64,000 nucleotides of DNA from Streptomyces tailanensis (GTDB lineage: Bacteria > Actinomycetota > Actinomycetes > Streptomycetales > Streptomycetaceae), in NCBI RefSeq assembly GCF_008386495.1, contig NZ_VTHJ01000051.1, forward strand, positions 62,682 to 126,681, written 5' to 3'. Below are positions 1 through 8,095 of this stretch, piece after piece (the stretch's first letter is position 1; every line of letters begins with the position of its first letter). The notes under the pieces are model-generated. The model did not search any database and was not told the DNA's origin. It saw only the letters and a program-made list of their open reading frames with translations. A program made the translations under genes and the position numbers.

Positions 1-2
1 AG

Positions 3-908
3 CATGAGCATCCCGATGCCCACGCACACCAGCCCCGTGACCAGCGACTTCACGATGCACAGTGCTCACTGGGCGATCCTCGCGTGCGGGTCGTATCGCT
101 GCGTGGCGTAGACGCGGCCCACCTGGTGCTTGCCGACGTAGATCTCACCGACTGCCGGTTCGCTGGGACCATCCATCTTGACCAATTGCGGTTGGAGGGT
201 CTCTACCTCCTGGCGTCAACCCCCTCTGGCATGCGTTGGCGCGGAGTGCGCCCAGCCCGGTGGACGCCGCGCAGGGCACTTGCCGAAGAGCACCACTGGC
301 GTGCCAGTCGCTCCGTGGGCGCAGAGGGATGGACGCCCGCGCCGGACGGGGAAGAGGCACTGAAACCGGCCGCGCTAGCGCCGCTGTACAGGCAACTGCG
401 CAAAACCTTCGAGGACGCCAAGCACGAGCCCGGCGCCGCCGATTTCTACTACGGTGAAATGGAGATGCGCCGCCATGCCCACGACATCCCCTGGGGCGAG
501 CGGGCCCTGCTTGCCGCGTACTGGGCGCTCTCCGGCTACGGGCTGCGTGCCTCCCGAGCTGTGGGGTGGCTTGGGCTGGCCATGGCTTCCACCGTTGTCG
601 CGATGATGCTGTGGGGCCTACCCGAAAACAACCCGAAACCGCAGAGCACCGGCACCTTCACCGGCCGCAGCATCACACTGACCACCGACATACGCGACCC
701 TGTCAATCCCAATGGGCCATGGCGGGATCGGCTGACGGCCGAACGGTTCGAGAAGTCCCTGCGGGTGGTCATCAACTCGGTGGTATTCCGTTCCTCCGGA
801 CAGGAGCTGACCACCGCCGGTACCTACACCGAGATGGCCGCACGCATTGGTGAGCCAGTTCTTCTCGGCCTCGCGGTCCTTGCGATCCGAAGCCGCGTCA
901 AACGGTAG
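3..908 (+). CDS. Pentapeptide-type membrane protein, 5' end outside the window
   Basis: The frame is open from base 3, so the true start lies upstream and only the C-terminal part is visible. The first ~45 residues (VRVVSLRGVDAAHLVLADVD and on) have the A(D/N)LxX rhythm of pentapeptide repeats. A charged linker of about 90 residues follows, then a hydrophobic helix around GWLGLAMASTVVAMMLWG, an extracytoplasmic-looking stretch rich in Thr/Asn/Pro, and a final short hydrophobic helix before a basic tail. Proteins of this build are common and functionally uncharacterised in Streptomyces. An internal ATG/GTG near 84 is possible but would cut into the repeat region, so I treat it as a partial gene. 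Function unknown. Confidence 0.6.
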   Translation, partial: HEHPDAHAHQPRDQRLHDAQCSLGDPRVRVVSLRGVDAAHLVLADVDLTDCRFAGTIHLDQLRLEGLYLLASTPSGMRWRGVRPARWTPRRALAEEHHWRASRSVGAEGWTPAPDGEEALKPAALAPLYRQLRKTFEDAKHEPGAADFYYGEMEMRRHAHDIPWGERALLAAYWALSGYGLRASRAVGWLGLAMASTVVAMMLWGLPENNPKPQSTGTFTGRSITLTTDIRDPVNPNGPWRDRLTAERFEKSLRVVINSVVFRSSGQELTTAGTYTEMAARIGEPVLLGLAVLAIRSRVKR

Positions 909-957
909 TCCCTGCCGATCCCACCGATGTTGGATCGGCACCTCCAAGCGCCAAAGC

Positions 958-1053
958 GGCCAACTGGCGCACTCAATGGCCAACCGAGGCGCTCACTCAC
1001 AACAGTTGTGCCTGAGTGCTCCAGTTGGCCACGCTGAGCGTCGCAGTTGGCCA
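958..1053. repeat. Left cluster of ~20-bp TGGCCAACTG repeats, two in each orientation
   Basis: Four related units are seen: GGCCAACTGGCGCACTCA at 958-975, a looser copy at 977-995, and two inverted copies at 1013-1030 and 1034-1053. Units 958-975 and 1013-1030 are inverted repeats with one mismatch in 18. Between them sits the perfect palindrome CACAACAGTTGTG at 998-1010. The last unit (1034-1053) recurs exactly, inverted, downstream of the next gene at 2015-2034. This could be a transposon-end-like array or a regulatory array. Which one cannot be decided from sequence alone. Confidence 0.7.
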
Positions 1054-1173
1054 AGGTAGCTCACCAGGTGCTTCAGAGGACCGGACGAATCTTGGGGCAG
1101 CGCCCGGTGCCTTTCCCTAAAGGCGGGCCCGTGCCGTAGCGGACAGGACCCGCGACCGGCGAGGATGCCCGCC

Positions 1174-1989
1174 ATGACCACCGACCAGAACCTCGCCCCG
1201 CTTCGGTCGACGCACTCGGCACCCGTGGTGTTCGGTGCGGGAGCGGCCATCGGTGTTCTGGGCGGGATGATCGGGCTGGGCGGCGCGGAGTTCCGACTGC
1301 CGTTGCTGATCAGCCTGTTCGGGTTCGCCGCGCTCTCCGCGGTCATCCTGAACAAGGCGATGAGCCTGGTGGTGGTCCTGGTCGCGCTGCCCGCCCGCCT
1401 GGCAGCGGTGTCGGTCTCCGAAGTGGCCGCGCACTGGCCTGTTGCAGTCAACCTGCTAGCCGGGAGCCTGGCGGGTGCCTGGGCCGGAGCATCCTGGGCG
1501 GTGCGGATGCGCGGCTCCACTCTCTACAAGGTGCTCGCAGGGTTGATGGTGCTCATGGCCGTGGCCCTGCTGGTCACGCACACCACCGCCCTGGGAACAC
1601 TCACGCTGCCACTGTGGGCGGAGGTGCCCAGCGGGGTCGTGGCTGGGTTCGGCATCGGGGTGGTCGCGGCGATCATGGGCGTGGCGGGGGGCGAGCTGTT
1701 GATCCCGACGATCGTGCTGCTGTTCGGCGTGGACATCAAGACGGCGGGAAGCCTGTCGCTGCTGGTGTCACTACCGACCATGCTGGTGGCCTTCGCCCGT
1801 TACAGCCGTGACGGCAGCTTCGCGGTGCTGCGTGCCAACCGCCGCTTCACCCTGGTGATGGCCGCAGGTTCGATCGCTGGCGCGATGCTGGGCGGGCTGC
1901 TCCTCGGTGTGTTCCCGGACCTGGTGCTCATCCCCGTGCTGGCCGTGATCCTGCTCGTCTCCTCGGCCAAGCTCGCGCGTCACGACTGA
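1174..1989 (+). CDS. TauE/SafE-family membrane permease
   Basis: A 271-residue integral membrane protein with eight or so hydrophobic segments. The family-typical N-terminal glycine block (GAAIGVLGGMIGLGGAEFRL) is repeated in the second half (GIGVVAAIMGVAGGELLIPT), the internal duplication expected of TauE/SafE proteins. The family exports sulfite, sulfoacetate or other organic anions across the cytoplasmic membrane; the substrate here is unknown. I chose ATG 1174 over ATG 1165 because GAGG at 1161-1164 lies 9 bases upstream of 1174 but directly abuts 1165. The gene stands alone and is framed by inverted clusters of a 20-bp repeat, which suggests it moved, or is regulated, as a unit. Confidence 0.8.
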   Translation: MTTDQNLAPLRSTHSAPVVFGAGAAIGVLGGMIGLGGAEFRLPLLISLFGFAALSAVILNKAMSLVVVLVALPARLAAVSVSEVAAHWPVAVNLLAGSLAGAWAGASWAVRMRGSTLYKVLAGLMVLMAVALLVTHTTALGTLTLPLWAEVPSGVVAGFGIGVVAAIMGVAGGELLIPTIVLLFGVDIKTAGSLSLLVSLPTMLVAFARYSRDGSFAVLRANRRFTLVMAAGSIAGAMLGGLLLGVFPDLVLIPVLAVILLVSSAKLARHD

Positions 1990-2014
1990 CTCCGCCGGGC
2001 CGACTCGACCCCAG

Positions 2015-2056
2015 TGGCCAACTGCGACGCTCAGAGTGGCCAGCTGGAGTCCTCAG
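2015..2056. repeat. Right cluster of the TGGCCAACTG repeat, inverted relative to the left cluster
   Basis: TGGCCAACTGCGACGCTCAG at 2015-2034 is the exact reverse complement of 1034-1053. A second, diverged copy follows at 2037-2056 and continues into CACAACAGT as the left cluster does. About 42 bases are therefore near-identical and inverted on the two sides of the TauE/SafE gene. Confidence 0.75.
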
Positions 2057-2090
2057 TCACAACAGTCACCTCGCTGACCTGGGGACTTGG

Positions 2091-2108
2091 CGCTAGCAAA
2101 AGTTAGCG
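2091..2108. promoter_or_regulatory. Short dyad, possible operator
   Basis: CGCTAGC (2091-2097) and GTTAGCG (2102-2108) form a 7-bp inverted repeat with one mismatch around an A-rich centre. It lies upstream of the broken small gene at 2250. It may be a repressor site, but there is no direct support for function. Confidence 0.25.
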
Positions 2109-2249
2109 TTACAGTCCTGCCAGCAGTACACGTGTGTCCAGAATCGGGTCGAGTTCAGCCTCTCGTACCGGCGCACTCTCAAAGTCATCGCGGGGGACTG
2201 CTGTTGGCGCCATGTCAGGTGCCCAGTGATTGAGAAGGACTCCTGACTC

Positions 2250-2437
2250 GTGCCGCTGCCGTTGTCAGTCAGCGGCGGGTCGCCTTATCTGCAGTCGAGT
2301 GGGAAGGTCCTGGCGGTGGTGGACGCGTCCCCCCACACCCGCGCGGACCACGCGGGATGGCGGGTGGGTCTTGCCGCTACTACCCGGCTCCAGTCGCCAG
2401 CTTCAGCATCGTGTCCTCAGCGCATCACAAGCTGTGA
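2250..2437 (+). pseudogene. Small frameshifted gene remnant
   Basis: From GTG 2250, preceded by AGAAGGA, the frame reads PLPLSVSGGSPYLQSSGKVL and then VVDASPHTRADHAGW. It then loses protein-like character. In the frame two positions over, from about 2372, the sequence reads CRYYPAPVASFSIVSSAHHK and stops at 2435-2437. The two halves together look like one ~62-residue protein broken by a single indel near 2350-2372. No family is recognised with certainty. An intact homologue would confirm the reading; at present it is an inference from composition and hydrophobic pattern. Confidence 0.4.
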
Positions 2438-2838
2438 TAGGGCATACTCGGTGGCACGTCCGGCGTGCCCAGACGGCAAGCAGGGCCGGCATCCAGCACA
2501 AGGAAAGCGGTGTAGGTAGAGGCTAAATGAATCGACTCAAGGGTCTTCTAGGCATTCGTTTTATTTACGAAATGTAATACCGACCCCTGCCCAAAAAGTC
2601 GATCCAGACCTCCCTCGCCAGGTCAGCGGCCTAAGTCCTCTGAGGACTTCCTCACTTCCTGGGCGCTTAATCAAGATTCTCTGAAAGGCCACCGGGCCGC
2701 CCTTTGGCGGCACCGGCTTTCGGCGTGCCCGCACGCCCCGGCGCTCCTGCGCCGCCTCCCACCCGCTCGCCGTCGGCCAAGGCCCGGCTTGTCAGGCACG
2801 AGGCGGCGGGGCCGCTGTGTGCCAGAAGGGCACACCTC
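2438..2838. other. Gap without a supportable gene
   Basis: This 400-base stretch includes an unusually A+T-rich patch at about 2535-2585. No tRNA, convincing open frame or strong hairpin is seen. The last ~30 bases carry the ribosome-binding site of the following small membrane protein. Confidence 0.5.
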
Positions 2839-3195
2839 GTGAACCCTCCCCCTCACATCTCCTCGGCAAGCATCCTGGCGGGGGTACCTGCGGCTCTCGC
2901 GGGCCTGGGTGGCGCCCCGTGGTGGGCCGTCGGAGTCATTCTCCTCTTGGCGTACCTGGTTGTTCCCATGACCGCAATGGTCTTGGACCACGTACGGCAG
3001 CGGAAAGGAGATGCGGTCGACGAGAAATTCACGGCGACTCTGGAAGAGATAACCGATCCTGAAAGAAGAATCCAAGCAATCATCAATTACCGGCAGGCCA
3101 CCGGGGCGGCATCGCTACCCCCGCCACCACCCGAGCCCCCACCAGGATCACTGCCGCCCGAAGCATCCCCCGGCAGCACCGAGGGGACTTCCTGA
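2839..3195 (+). CDS. Small single-span membrane protein, unknown function
   Basis: A 118-residue protein starting at GTG 2839, with AGAAGGG at 2824-2830 eight bases upstream. The frame is open further upstream, but that part has no protein-like character. It has a hydrophobic N-terminal half (ASILAGVPAALAGLGG, then WWAVGVILLLAYLVVPMTAM), a short charged middle (RQRKGDAVDEKFTATLEEI) and a Pro-rich C-terminal tail. It resembles the small membrane proteins often seen next to integrative elements and prophage remnants in Streptomyces. I do not recognise the family. Confidence 0.5.
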   Translation: MNPPPHISSASILAGVPAALAGLGGAPWWAVGVILLLAYLVVPMTAMVLDHVRQRKGDAVDEKFTATLEEITDPERRIQAIINYRQATGAASLPPPPPEPPPGSLPPEASPGSTEGTS

Positions 3196-3241
3196 TAGGC
3201 GTCAAGCGAGACTTTCGCCCGAGACAGGAGGCAGTGTCGTC

Positions 3242-4018
3242 CTACGGCGTGCTGCGGGCTTCGTACCGCCGAGCGGCGTGTTCTAGGAACTTCAGGCATG
3301 CCTTGGCCAGAGTTTCAAGCTGTGCGTCGTCGACCACGAAGCCGATCAGGTAGCCGTCGGCTGTGCGGGTGGCGCTGCGGGGTTCGGAAGCGCGAAGGCT
3401 GGGCCAGATGCGGCCGTGGGCGAAGCCGGAGGCTACCCGCCACGATGCCCGGGTTCGCTCAGGATTGAGCCCGGCAGTCGAGGCCGCAGCGAAGATGATG
3501 TCTCCAGCGCTCGGCCTGGGCAGCTTGGGGAGACCCAGGCTGTCAGCGAGCTGCTTGATCTCCTCATGACGCTGCCAGCCGGTTTTCTCCTTGGGGCCCG
3601 TGACGACGTGCTTCACGTCAGCCTCATGCTGGGCGCGGTTCCGAAAGTCTTCGGCCCGCAAGGTGAGCGCGCGGTGTTGGCGCTCGGCTCGGTCCTTACC
3701 GTCCAGCAGCCACACAGCCGTGGCGAAGTTCTCCTGGGCACCACGCAGCAGGGTCCACGGGCTGTACGGATCGATCTGCTTCGCGACGACCACCAGCTTG
3801 GTCATGGCCTCGACATGCATCAGACCGGCCGCGAAGGAGGAACGGACGAACTTGGCGGCGCCCCACGGCCTCAACGGTCGGTCGTCCGCTGCCAGGCTGC
3901 TGCGAGCCGCGGGCTCGGGCAACAGCACGGAATGGACCTCGGCCCGATACGCTGCCGCCGCATTGAAGAGCGGGGCCAGGTAGGAGATATCCTCTGCCCC
4001 CTTCTCAGACCTCGTCAT
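3242..4018 (-). CDS. Hypothetical protein beside the integrase module
   Basis: A 258-residue soluble-looking protein with ordinary actinobacterial codon use. It has no signal peptide or membrane segment. A Lys/Arg/Glu-rich central region (RAERQHRALTLRAEDFRNRA) suggests helices, and a conserved-looking segment GFAHGRIWPSLRAS lies near residue 200. I do not recognise a family. It is transcribed in the same direction as the integrase but lies beyond the strong hairpin at 4192-4226, so it probably has its own promoter in 4019-4190. Confidence 0.6.
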   Translation of the reverse strand: MTRSEKGAEDISYLAPLFNAAAAYRAEVHSVLLPEPAARSSLAADDRPLRPWGAAKFVRSSFAAGLMHVEAMTKLVVVAKQIDPYSPWTLLRGAQENFATAVWLLDGKDRAERQHRALTLRAEDFRNRAQHEADVKHVVTGPKEKTGWQRHEEIKQLADSLGLPKLPRPSAGDIIFAAASTAGLNPERTRASWRVASGFAHGRIWPSLRASEPRSATRTADGYLIGFVVDDAQLETLAKACLKFLEHAARRYEARSTP

Positions 4019-4191
4019 AGTCCGAGAGGCTACGACGCGCCTGAGGTGCTGTGCCTGTCATTATCAGCTGGGGAGGCATCCCGTCGGCTCAAGGCCGTCG
4101 TCAGGGAGCTGTCGGCTCGGGCATCGTTCCGGGACGCATCCTGGCGTGACCTTACGCTGGTGAAACATCAACCACGACTACCAAGCGAGGC

Positions 4192-4226
4192 GGGCCTCCG
4201 GTCAGATACCCGCTGACCGGAGGCCC
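4192..4226 (-). terminator. Hairpin downstream of the integrase
   Basis: A perfect 14-bp stem (GGGCCTCCGGTCAG, 4192-4205, with CTGACCGGAGGCCC, 4213-4226) closes a 7-base loop. It lies 17 bases past the integrase stop. There is no T-run, as is usual for Streptomyces terminators. Confidence 0.75.
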
Positions 4227-4242
4227 GTAAAGAGGTTGCAGG

Positions 4243-5784
4243 CTAGGCCGTACGCTCGTCGGAGGTGCCCTTGCTACGTCGGCGTCGTGCGCGGGGGACC
4301 AACTTGACGACCGCCTCTGCAGCGGCGCGTGCGAGGTCGTCGAGGACGGCCTGGTAGATGTCCCGCGTTATCCGTGTATCGCTGTGACCGAGCGTGTCGG
4401 ATACGACCTTGATGTCGATCCCGGCCGCCAGCATGAGAGTTGCTGCGCCGTGACGGAGATCGTGCAGTCGGACGGGTGGCAGGCCGGCGGCCGTGACCAG
4501 CCGCTCGAAGAGATCGCTCACCTTGCCAGGGTGGAGCCAGGAACCGTCTTCTTGAGTGAAGATCCGCCCGGTCAGTTTCCAGGCGGTTCCCCACTCACGC
4601 CGCTCCTTGTCCTGCTGACGTTTGTGGTCGCGCAGATACTCGACAGACTCGCCGTCCAGCGCGATGAGCCGGATGCCGCTATCGGTTTTCGGGGCGCCCT
4701 CGATGATCTCCCAGCCGTCCTGGACGAGTTGGGTGGCGACGGCGAGTGATTCGCCTGCGAAATCGAGGTCCATCCACCGCAGGCCGCAGGCTTCACCGCG
4801 CCGCAGTCCCCGGAACGCGATCAGATGCCACAGGCCGTACAGCCGGTCCTCGGCGATGAAGTCCAGGAAGCGCCCGGTCTGCTCCGGTGTCCAGACCATC
4901 ACAGGAGACGGCTTCTCGCCGGTGGCTTCCCAGTGGGCCACCCGCTCGTCGGTCCACACAAGAGCCTTGGGTTTCGCCCCGGGCTCCAACTCGACATGCT
5001 CCGCCGGGTTGAAGTTGGACATGACCTGCTGAGCGATCGCGACGTTCAGCGCCGCGCGCAAGGTGGCCTTGATGTGCTGCTGAGTGCTGGCGCCAGTAAC
5101 GCGTCGGAACGGCGGCATGGCGTCGATCGACTCCTGCACCGCCTTACGGCGGGCTCGGTTCTCCGCACCCTTCCACGGGATCGTCTTGAGCAGATCGAGC
5201 GCGGCTCGCCGCTGGGCATTCTGCTCAACGATCTCGATGTTGGCCTCGTTGATCGCGTCGAACATCTTGTCCAGATGATGAACACGCAGCTTGTCGAGAC
5301 GGACGTCGCCCAGGTGTGGCTTCAGATGAACGCGGATGTCGCACTCGTAGCGCTTGAGGCCGGTGACGCGCAGCCGCTTGCGTCCGGAGAGCCAGAGGTC
5401 GAGCCATTCACCGACGGTCATCTTGGAGTTGAGGCTCTGGCCGGTCGCGAATCGGCGGCGAGTCTCGTCGTAGTCGGGAAGTGGCTCCTTGTTCCTCGCG
5501 CAGGCTTCCAGGAGGTCACTGATGGCCATCTGGCCGATCGGATCATCCTCATCGGGCAGCGCCAGCAGCGCGCGGGCTTTGTTCAGCTCCTCCGTGGCCT
5601 TGGTGGCGCTCTCCAGCCCGTACCGACGGAACCGGCGGCGGGTGCCGTCCTGCCGGGGGAGCAGCTCCTGCACAACGACCCACGTACCGTGGCGTTTGTT
5701 GGAGAATTTCGGGCATGACTTCCCGTAGTTCTTGCCCGTCTGCGGGTCGCGGCACGAGCAGCGCCGGGTGATTGTTCCGTTCAC
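4243..5784 (-). CDS. int: Tyrosine site-specific recombinase (integrase)
   Basis: A 513-residue phage/ICE-type integrase that would cut and rejoin DNA at attachment sites. The N-terminus has the Cys-rich start seen in actinobacterial integrases (CSCRDPQTGKNYGKSCP). A SAM-like core-binding region follows at about 125-290. The catalytic domain shows Arg near 328-329 (GLRRGEACGLRW), HDLRHG at 441-446 with the H-x-x-R pair, LGHSD with His467, and the nucleophile Tyr477 (DIYQ). All catalytic residues are present, so it should be active. It overlaps the upstream XRE gene by 4 bases and is probably co-transcribed with it. No tRNA attachment site is visible nearby. Confidence 0.93.
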   Translation of the reverse strand: MNGTITRRCSCRDPQTGKNYGKSCPKFSNKRHGTWVVVQELLPRQDGTRRRFRRYGLESATKATEELNKARALLALPDEDDPIGQMAISDLLEACARNKEPLPDYDETRRRFATGQSLNSKMTVGEWLDLWLSGRKRLRVTGLKRYECDIRVHLKPHLGDVRLDKLRVHHLDKMFDAINEANIEIVEQNAQRRAALDLLKTIPWKGAENRARRKAVQESIDAMPPFRRVTGASTQQHIKATLRAALNVAIAQQVMSNFNPAEHVELEPGAKPKALVWTDERVAHWEATGEKPSPVMVWTPEQTGRFLDFIAEDRLYGLWHLIAFRGLRRGEACGLRWMDLDFAGESLAVATQLVQDGWEIIEGAPKTDSGIRLIALDGESVEYLRDHKRQQDKERREWGTAWKLTGRIFTQEDGSWLHPGKVSDLFERLVTAAGLPPVRLHDLRHGAATLMLAAGIDIKVVSDTLGHSDTRITRDIYQAVLDDLARAAAEAVVKLVPRARRRRSKGTSDERTA

Positions 5785-6431
5785 TCAGTGTCCTTGGAAC
5801 TGGCTTTGGACTGGTCCACGAAGGCGAGATCGGCGGGCAGCTCGGGGGGAACGAGCCCGCGCTCGCGCATCGAGTCGCGGAACGCTCCGAGTGCTCTGCA
5901 GTCGTCGAAGGCGAACTGCTCGTAACCGGTGGCGGCGTCCAGCAGCTCGGTCCGGCGAGCAGGGTCGAGTGTGGTGTTGGCCATCCGGCGTCGTTCTTTG
6001 GCCAGGGACGTTGAGGCCCGAGCGGCGGCCACAGCGTCGCCGTGAGCGCGGAAGAGGTCCAGCAGCTCGCGCGGACTGCCTTTGGGAGCGGCCTCTGTGG
6101 AGGCAGTCTCGCCGGTGAACCATGCGAGGCCGTTCCAGGTCGAGACCGGCTGACCCGGGAGCACATCCACCGTGGGCGCGGTATCGAGGGGAAAGAGCAA
6201 GGTGATCGGCGGCACTCCAAGGACGTCGGCCAAGACGAGGAACTCGGCGAGGTCGACAGAGCTGCGGCGTCCGGTCTCCAGGTTGGTGATCGTCGTCTTT
6301 GGTACGGGGAGGCCGCGGGCCGTGCAGGCGTCTGCCGTTTCCGCCACGGTGAGGCCGGCAGCCTTGCGGTGGCGGCGGATCTGCTCCGCCACGCGGGTGG
6401 TGAGCTGGGCACCCCAGCCGTATGTTGTCAT
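5781..6431 (-). CDS. XRE-family transcriptional regulator of the integrase module
   Basis: A 216-residue protein with an N-terminal helix-turn-helix (residues ~12-65; RVAEQIRRHRKAAGLTVAET, then ITNLETGRRSSVDLAEFLVL). A C-terminal helical region follows that may bind a ligand or form dimers. Its stop overlaps the integrase start (ATGA), so the two are coupled. The ATG lies 3 bases from the dyad at 6434-6467, and a TATGCT -10-like box on the minus strand lies only ~13 bases upstream. The transcript is therefore nearly leaderless and the protein probably represses itself and the divergent excisionase-like gene. Confidence 0.85.
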   Translation of the reverse strand: MTTYGWGAQLTTRVAEQIRRHRKAAGLTVAETADACTARGLPVPKTTITNLETGRRSSVDLAEFLVLADVLGVPPITLLFPLDTAPTVDVLPGQPVSTWNGLAWFTGETASTEAAPKGSPRELLDLFRAHGDAVAAARASTSLAKERRRMANTTLDPARRTELLDAATGYEQFAFDDCRALGAFRDSMRERGLVPPELPADLAFVDQSKASSKDTE

Positions 6432-6433
6432 GA

Positions 6434-6467
6434 TTGCAACTTACAGCATAGAAAAATGCTGCTGCAA
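6434..6467. promoter_or_regulatory. Dyad operator between the regulator and excisionase-like gene
   Basis: The A+T-rich spacer holds nested inverted repeats: CAGCAT (6444-6449) with ATGCTG (6456-6461), and outer TTGCAA-type elements at 6434-6439 and 6463-6467. It is the most A+T-rich stretch in this part of the window and lies between divergent genes. It is the obvious binding site for the XRE protein. A minus-strand -10-like TATGCT overlaps it. Confidence 0.65.
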
Positions 6468-6524
6468 CATCCGTGGTACACATTCCGCTGTCGGAGGACC
6501 CCTGCAGGATCGGAGTGCGTCGTG

Positions 6525-6785
6525 GTGACATCTGAGAGCGCCCGTGGAGTGCAGGGCTTGACGCGAGCAGAGCTGCTGGCGCTGCCCGTAGCGGTCGACC
6601 TCGACACTGCCAACCGGGCCCTGTCCATAGGGCGCAGTACCGGATATGCCCTGGCCAAACGTGGTCAGTACCCGTGCCGAGTCCTCCGTCTGGGCAACAC
6701 CTACCGTGTGGTGACCGCGGAACTGCATCAACTCCTCGGCGTAGACCCGGCTGAGGTGACCGAACGCAGTGACCTCTACGCATAG
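6525..6785 (+). CDS. Excisionase-like helix-turn-helix protein
   Basis: An 86-residue protein from GTG 6525 (GTG 6522 is equally possible), with CGGAG at 6511-6515 as ribosome-binding site. The core LDTANRALSIGRSTGYALAK followed by YPCRVLRLGNTYRVVTAELH is the winged-helix (MerR/Xis-like) pattern of small excisionases encoded next to actinobacterial integrases. It would direct the integrase toward excision. It is divergent from the XRE regulator and integrase and shares their operator region. The frame is open further upstream, but that part is the antisense of the regulator and was left out. Confidence 0.7.
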   Translation: MTSESARGVQGLTRAELLALPVAVDLDTANRALSIGRSTGYALAKRGQYPCRVLRLGNTYRVVTAELHQLLGVDPAEVTERSDLYA

Positions 6786-6835
6786 TCGCCGAGCCGTGAG
6801 GGCGGTCGAGGCCATGATCAGTCGGCCCTGCTGAC

Positions 6836-7819
6836 CTAGACGAGTCATTTCGATGTGATCAGTGGTCATAGGCGATGAGGGAGCGTGTGACCGGCTGGCC
6901 GGTCTTGTGGTTGTGCCAGATCGCGGCGGCCATCGCGAGGACGCGCTGGGCGACGCGGACTGCGACGCCTTCGAAGCTCCGGCCGCCGTGCTGTTCCAGG
7001 TCGAGCTGGCCTTTGAGGGTGTCGTTGACCGACTCGATCAGCTGTCGCACCGACTTCAGAAGGCTCTCGCCCTTGCGTTTCTTCTCGCGCTTGAACGACG
7101 GCCGCAGCAGCTCGGCGCCCCTCAAGGCCAGGTCGGCCTCGAACTCCTTGGAGGCGAAGCCCTTGTCGGAGATCACCAGCAGCCCCGGCCGGTTCGTGAC
7201 CGTCTCGGGTTCGCGGTCGAGCATCGCGGTCAGTACCTCGCGCTCGTCCATCTTCGGGTTCGCCAGAGCCCACAGGATCGGCATCCCGGTCGGGGTGCAC
7301 ACCAGGAACAGGCGCAGGCCCCAGAAGAACCGGCTGTGGCTGGCGCAGTACCCGTATCCGGCCCAGCCGGCCATGTCCGACCGCTTCACCGTCGGCCGCG
7401 AGCGGCCGCACTCCACCGGCGTGGAGTCGACGATCCAGTGGTTGTCGAACCAGAAGTCCGTGTCGACGGCGAGCAGCCGTATTGCCTTCTTGACCAGTGG
7501 CAACGCGGCCCTCAGCCGCTTGTTCCAGCCCGGCTGCCTGGGCACGTACGGGAACATCCCGCCCAAGCGGGAGTCCACGAACCGCAGCCACCGCGACTCT
7601 GAAGTGAAGCCCAGCAGCGCCTGCGCGACAGCGAGGCAGACAAGCTCGGAATCCGTCAGCTGCGGCGGTCGGCCCAGCCACCGGGTGCCCCCGATCTCGT
7701 CGTCGATCTTCACGTACAGTGCGGTCAGCAGGGCGTCCAGGTTGTTCGTCACACAACGATCTTGGACGCCCTGTCTGCGTTCCCGGACACACCGTCAGCA
7801 TTCGGAATGACTCGTCTAG
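6836..7819 (-). mobile_element. IS982-type insertion sequence, complete
   Basis: About 984 bp bounded by inverted repeats CTAGACGAGTCATTTCGA (6836-6853) and its complement at 7802-7819, matching at 17 of 18 positions. One transposase gene fills the element. The flanking bases do not form an obvious target duplication. The element sits between the integration module and the defence-type locus. Confidence 0.85.
6859..7752 (-). CDS. IS982-family transposase
   Basis: A 297-residue DDE-type transposase. The N-terminus (LTALYVKIDDEIGGTRWLGR, then LTDSELVCLAVAQALLGF) and the catalytic-region blocks WIVDSTPVECGRSR, FWGLRLFLV and LLVISDKGFASKEFEADL match the IS982 pattern as I know it. The first and second catalytic Asp would be in VDSTPV and ISDKGF, with the Glu in the C-terminal ESVNDTLKGQLDLEQHGG region. 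The frame is intact and the ends are intact, so the element may still be mobile. Confidence 0.88.
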   Translation of the reverse strand: MTNNLDALLTALYVKIDDEIGGTRWLGRPPQLTDSELVCLAVAQALLGFTSESRWLRFVDSRLGGMFPYVPRQPGWNKRLRAALPLVKKAIRLLAVDTDFWFDNHWIVDSTPVECGRSRPTVKRSDMAGWAGYGYCASHSRFFWGLRLFLVCTPTGMPILWALANPKMDEREVLTAMLDREPETVTNRPGLLVISDKGFASKEFEADLALRGAELLRPSFKREKKRKGESLLKSVRQLIESVNDTLKGQLDLEQHGGRSFEGVAVRVAQRVLAMAAAIWHNHKTGQPVTRSLIAYDH

Positions 7820-7951
7820 ACGCTGGCGCCCTGGTTGAGTGGGCAGGCCCGGTGATCAGTAGCGTGGCGGGGTCTCTGAGGGGGGCCGCCGGGTCGATGT
7901 GGATCTTCTTGACTGCGTCGCTCAGAGGTTCGACGCGATACCGCGCGTGAT

Positions 7952-7976
7952 CTCTGCCGAGGGGCCCTCGGCAGAG
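7952..7976. terminator. Hairpin upstream of the defence-type locus
   Basis: A perfect 11-bp stem (CTCTGCCGAGG, 7952-7962, with CCTCGGCAGAG, 7966-7976) closes a 3-base loop. It probably insulates the kinase gene from transcription entering from the insertion sequence side. Confidence 0.6.
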
Positions 7977-8095
7977 TTCCCGACGGGGCACGAACACCAG
8001 CCCGCCCCGCTGATAACCTCACCTTTGTTGACGTGGGTACTTCGCGTCCCGTGCGTCTCGTCTCAGCACGCTCGGACGCGGAACGGGGGGCGAGG

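Noticed and set aside
4019..4190. Attachment site for the integrase in a tRNA 3' end
   Set aside because: No tRNA-like sequence or long repeat matching another part of the window was found beside the integrase.
6042..6785. 247-residue plus-strand frame
   Set aside because: Its first ~160 residues are antisense to the XRE regulator. Only the last ~86 residues form the excisionase-like protein.
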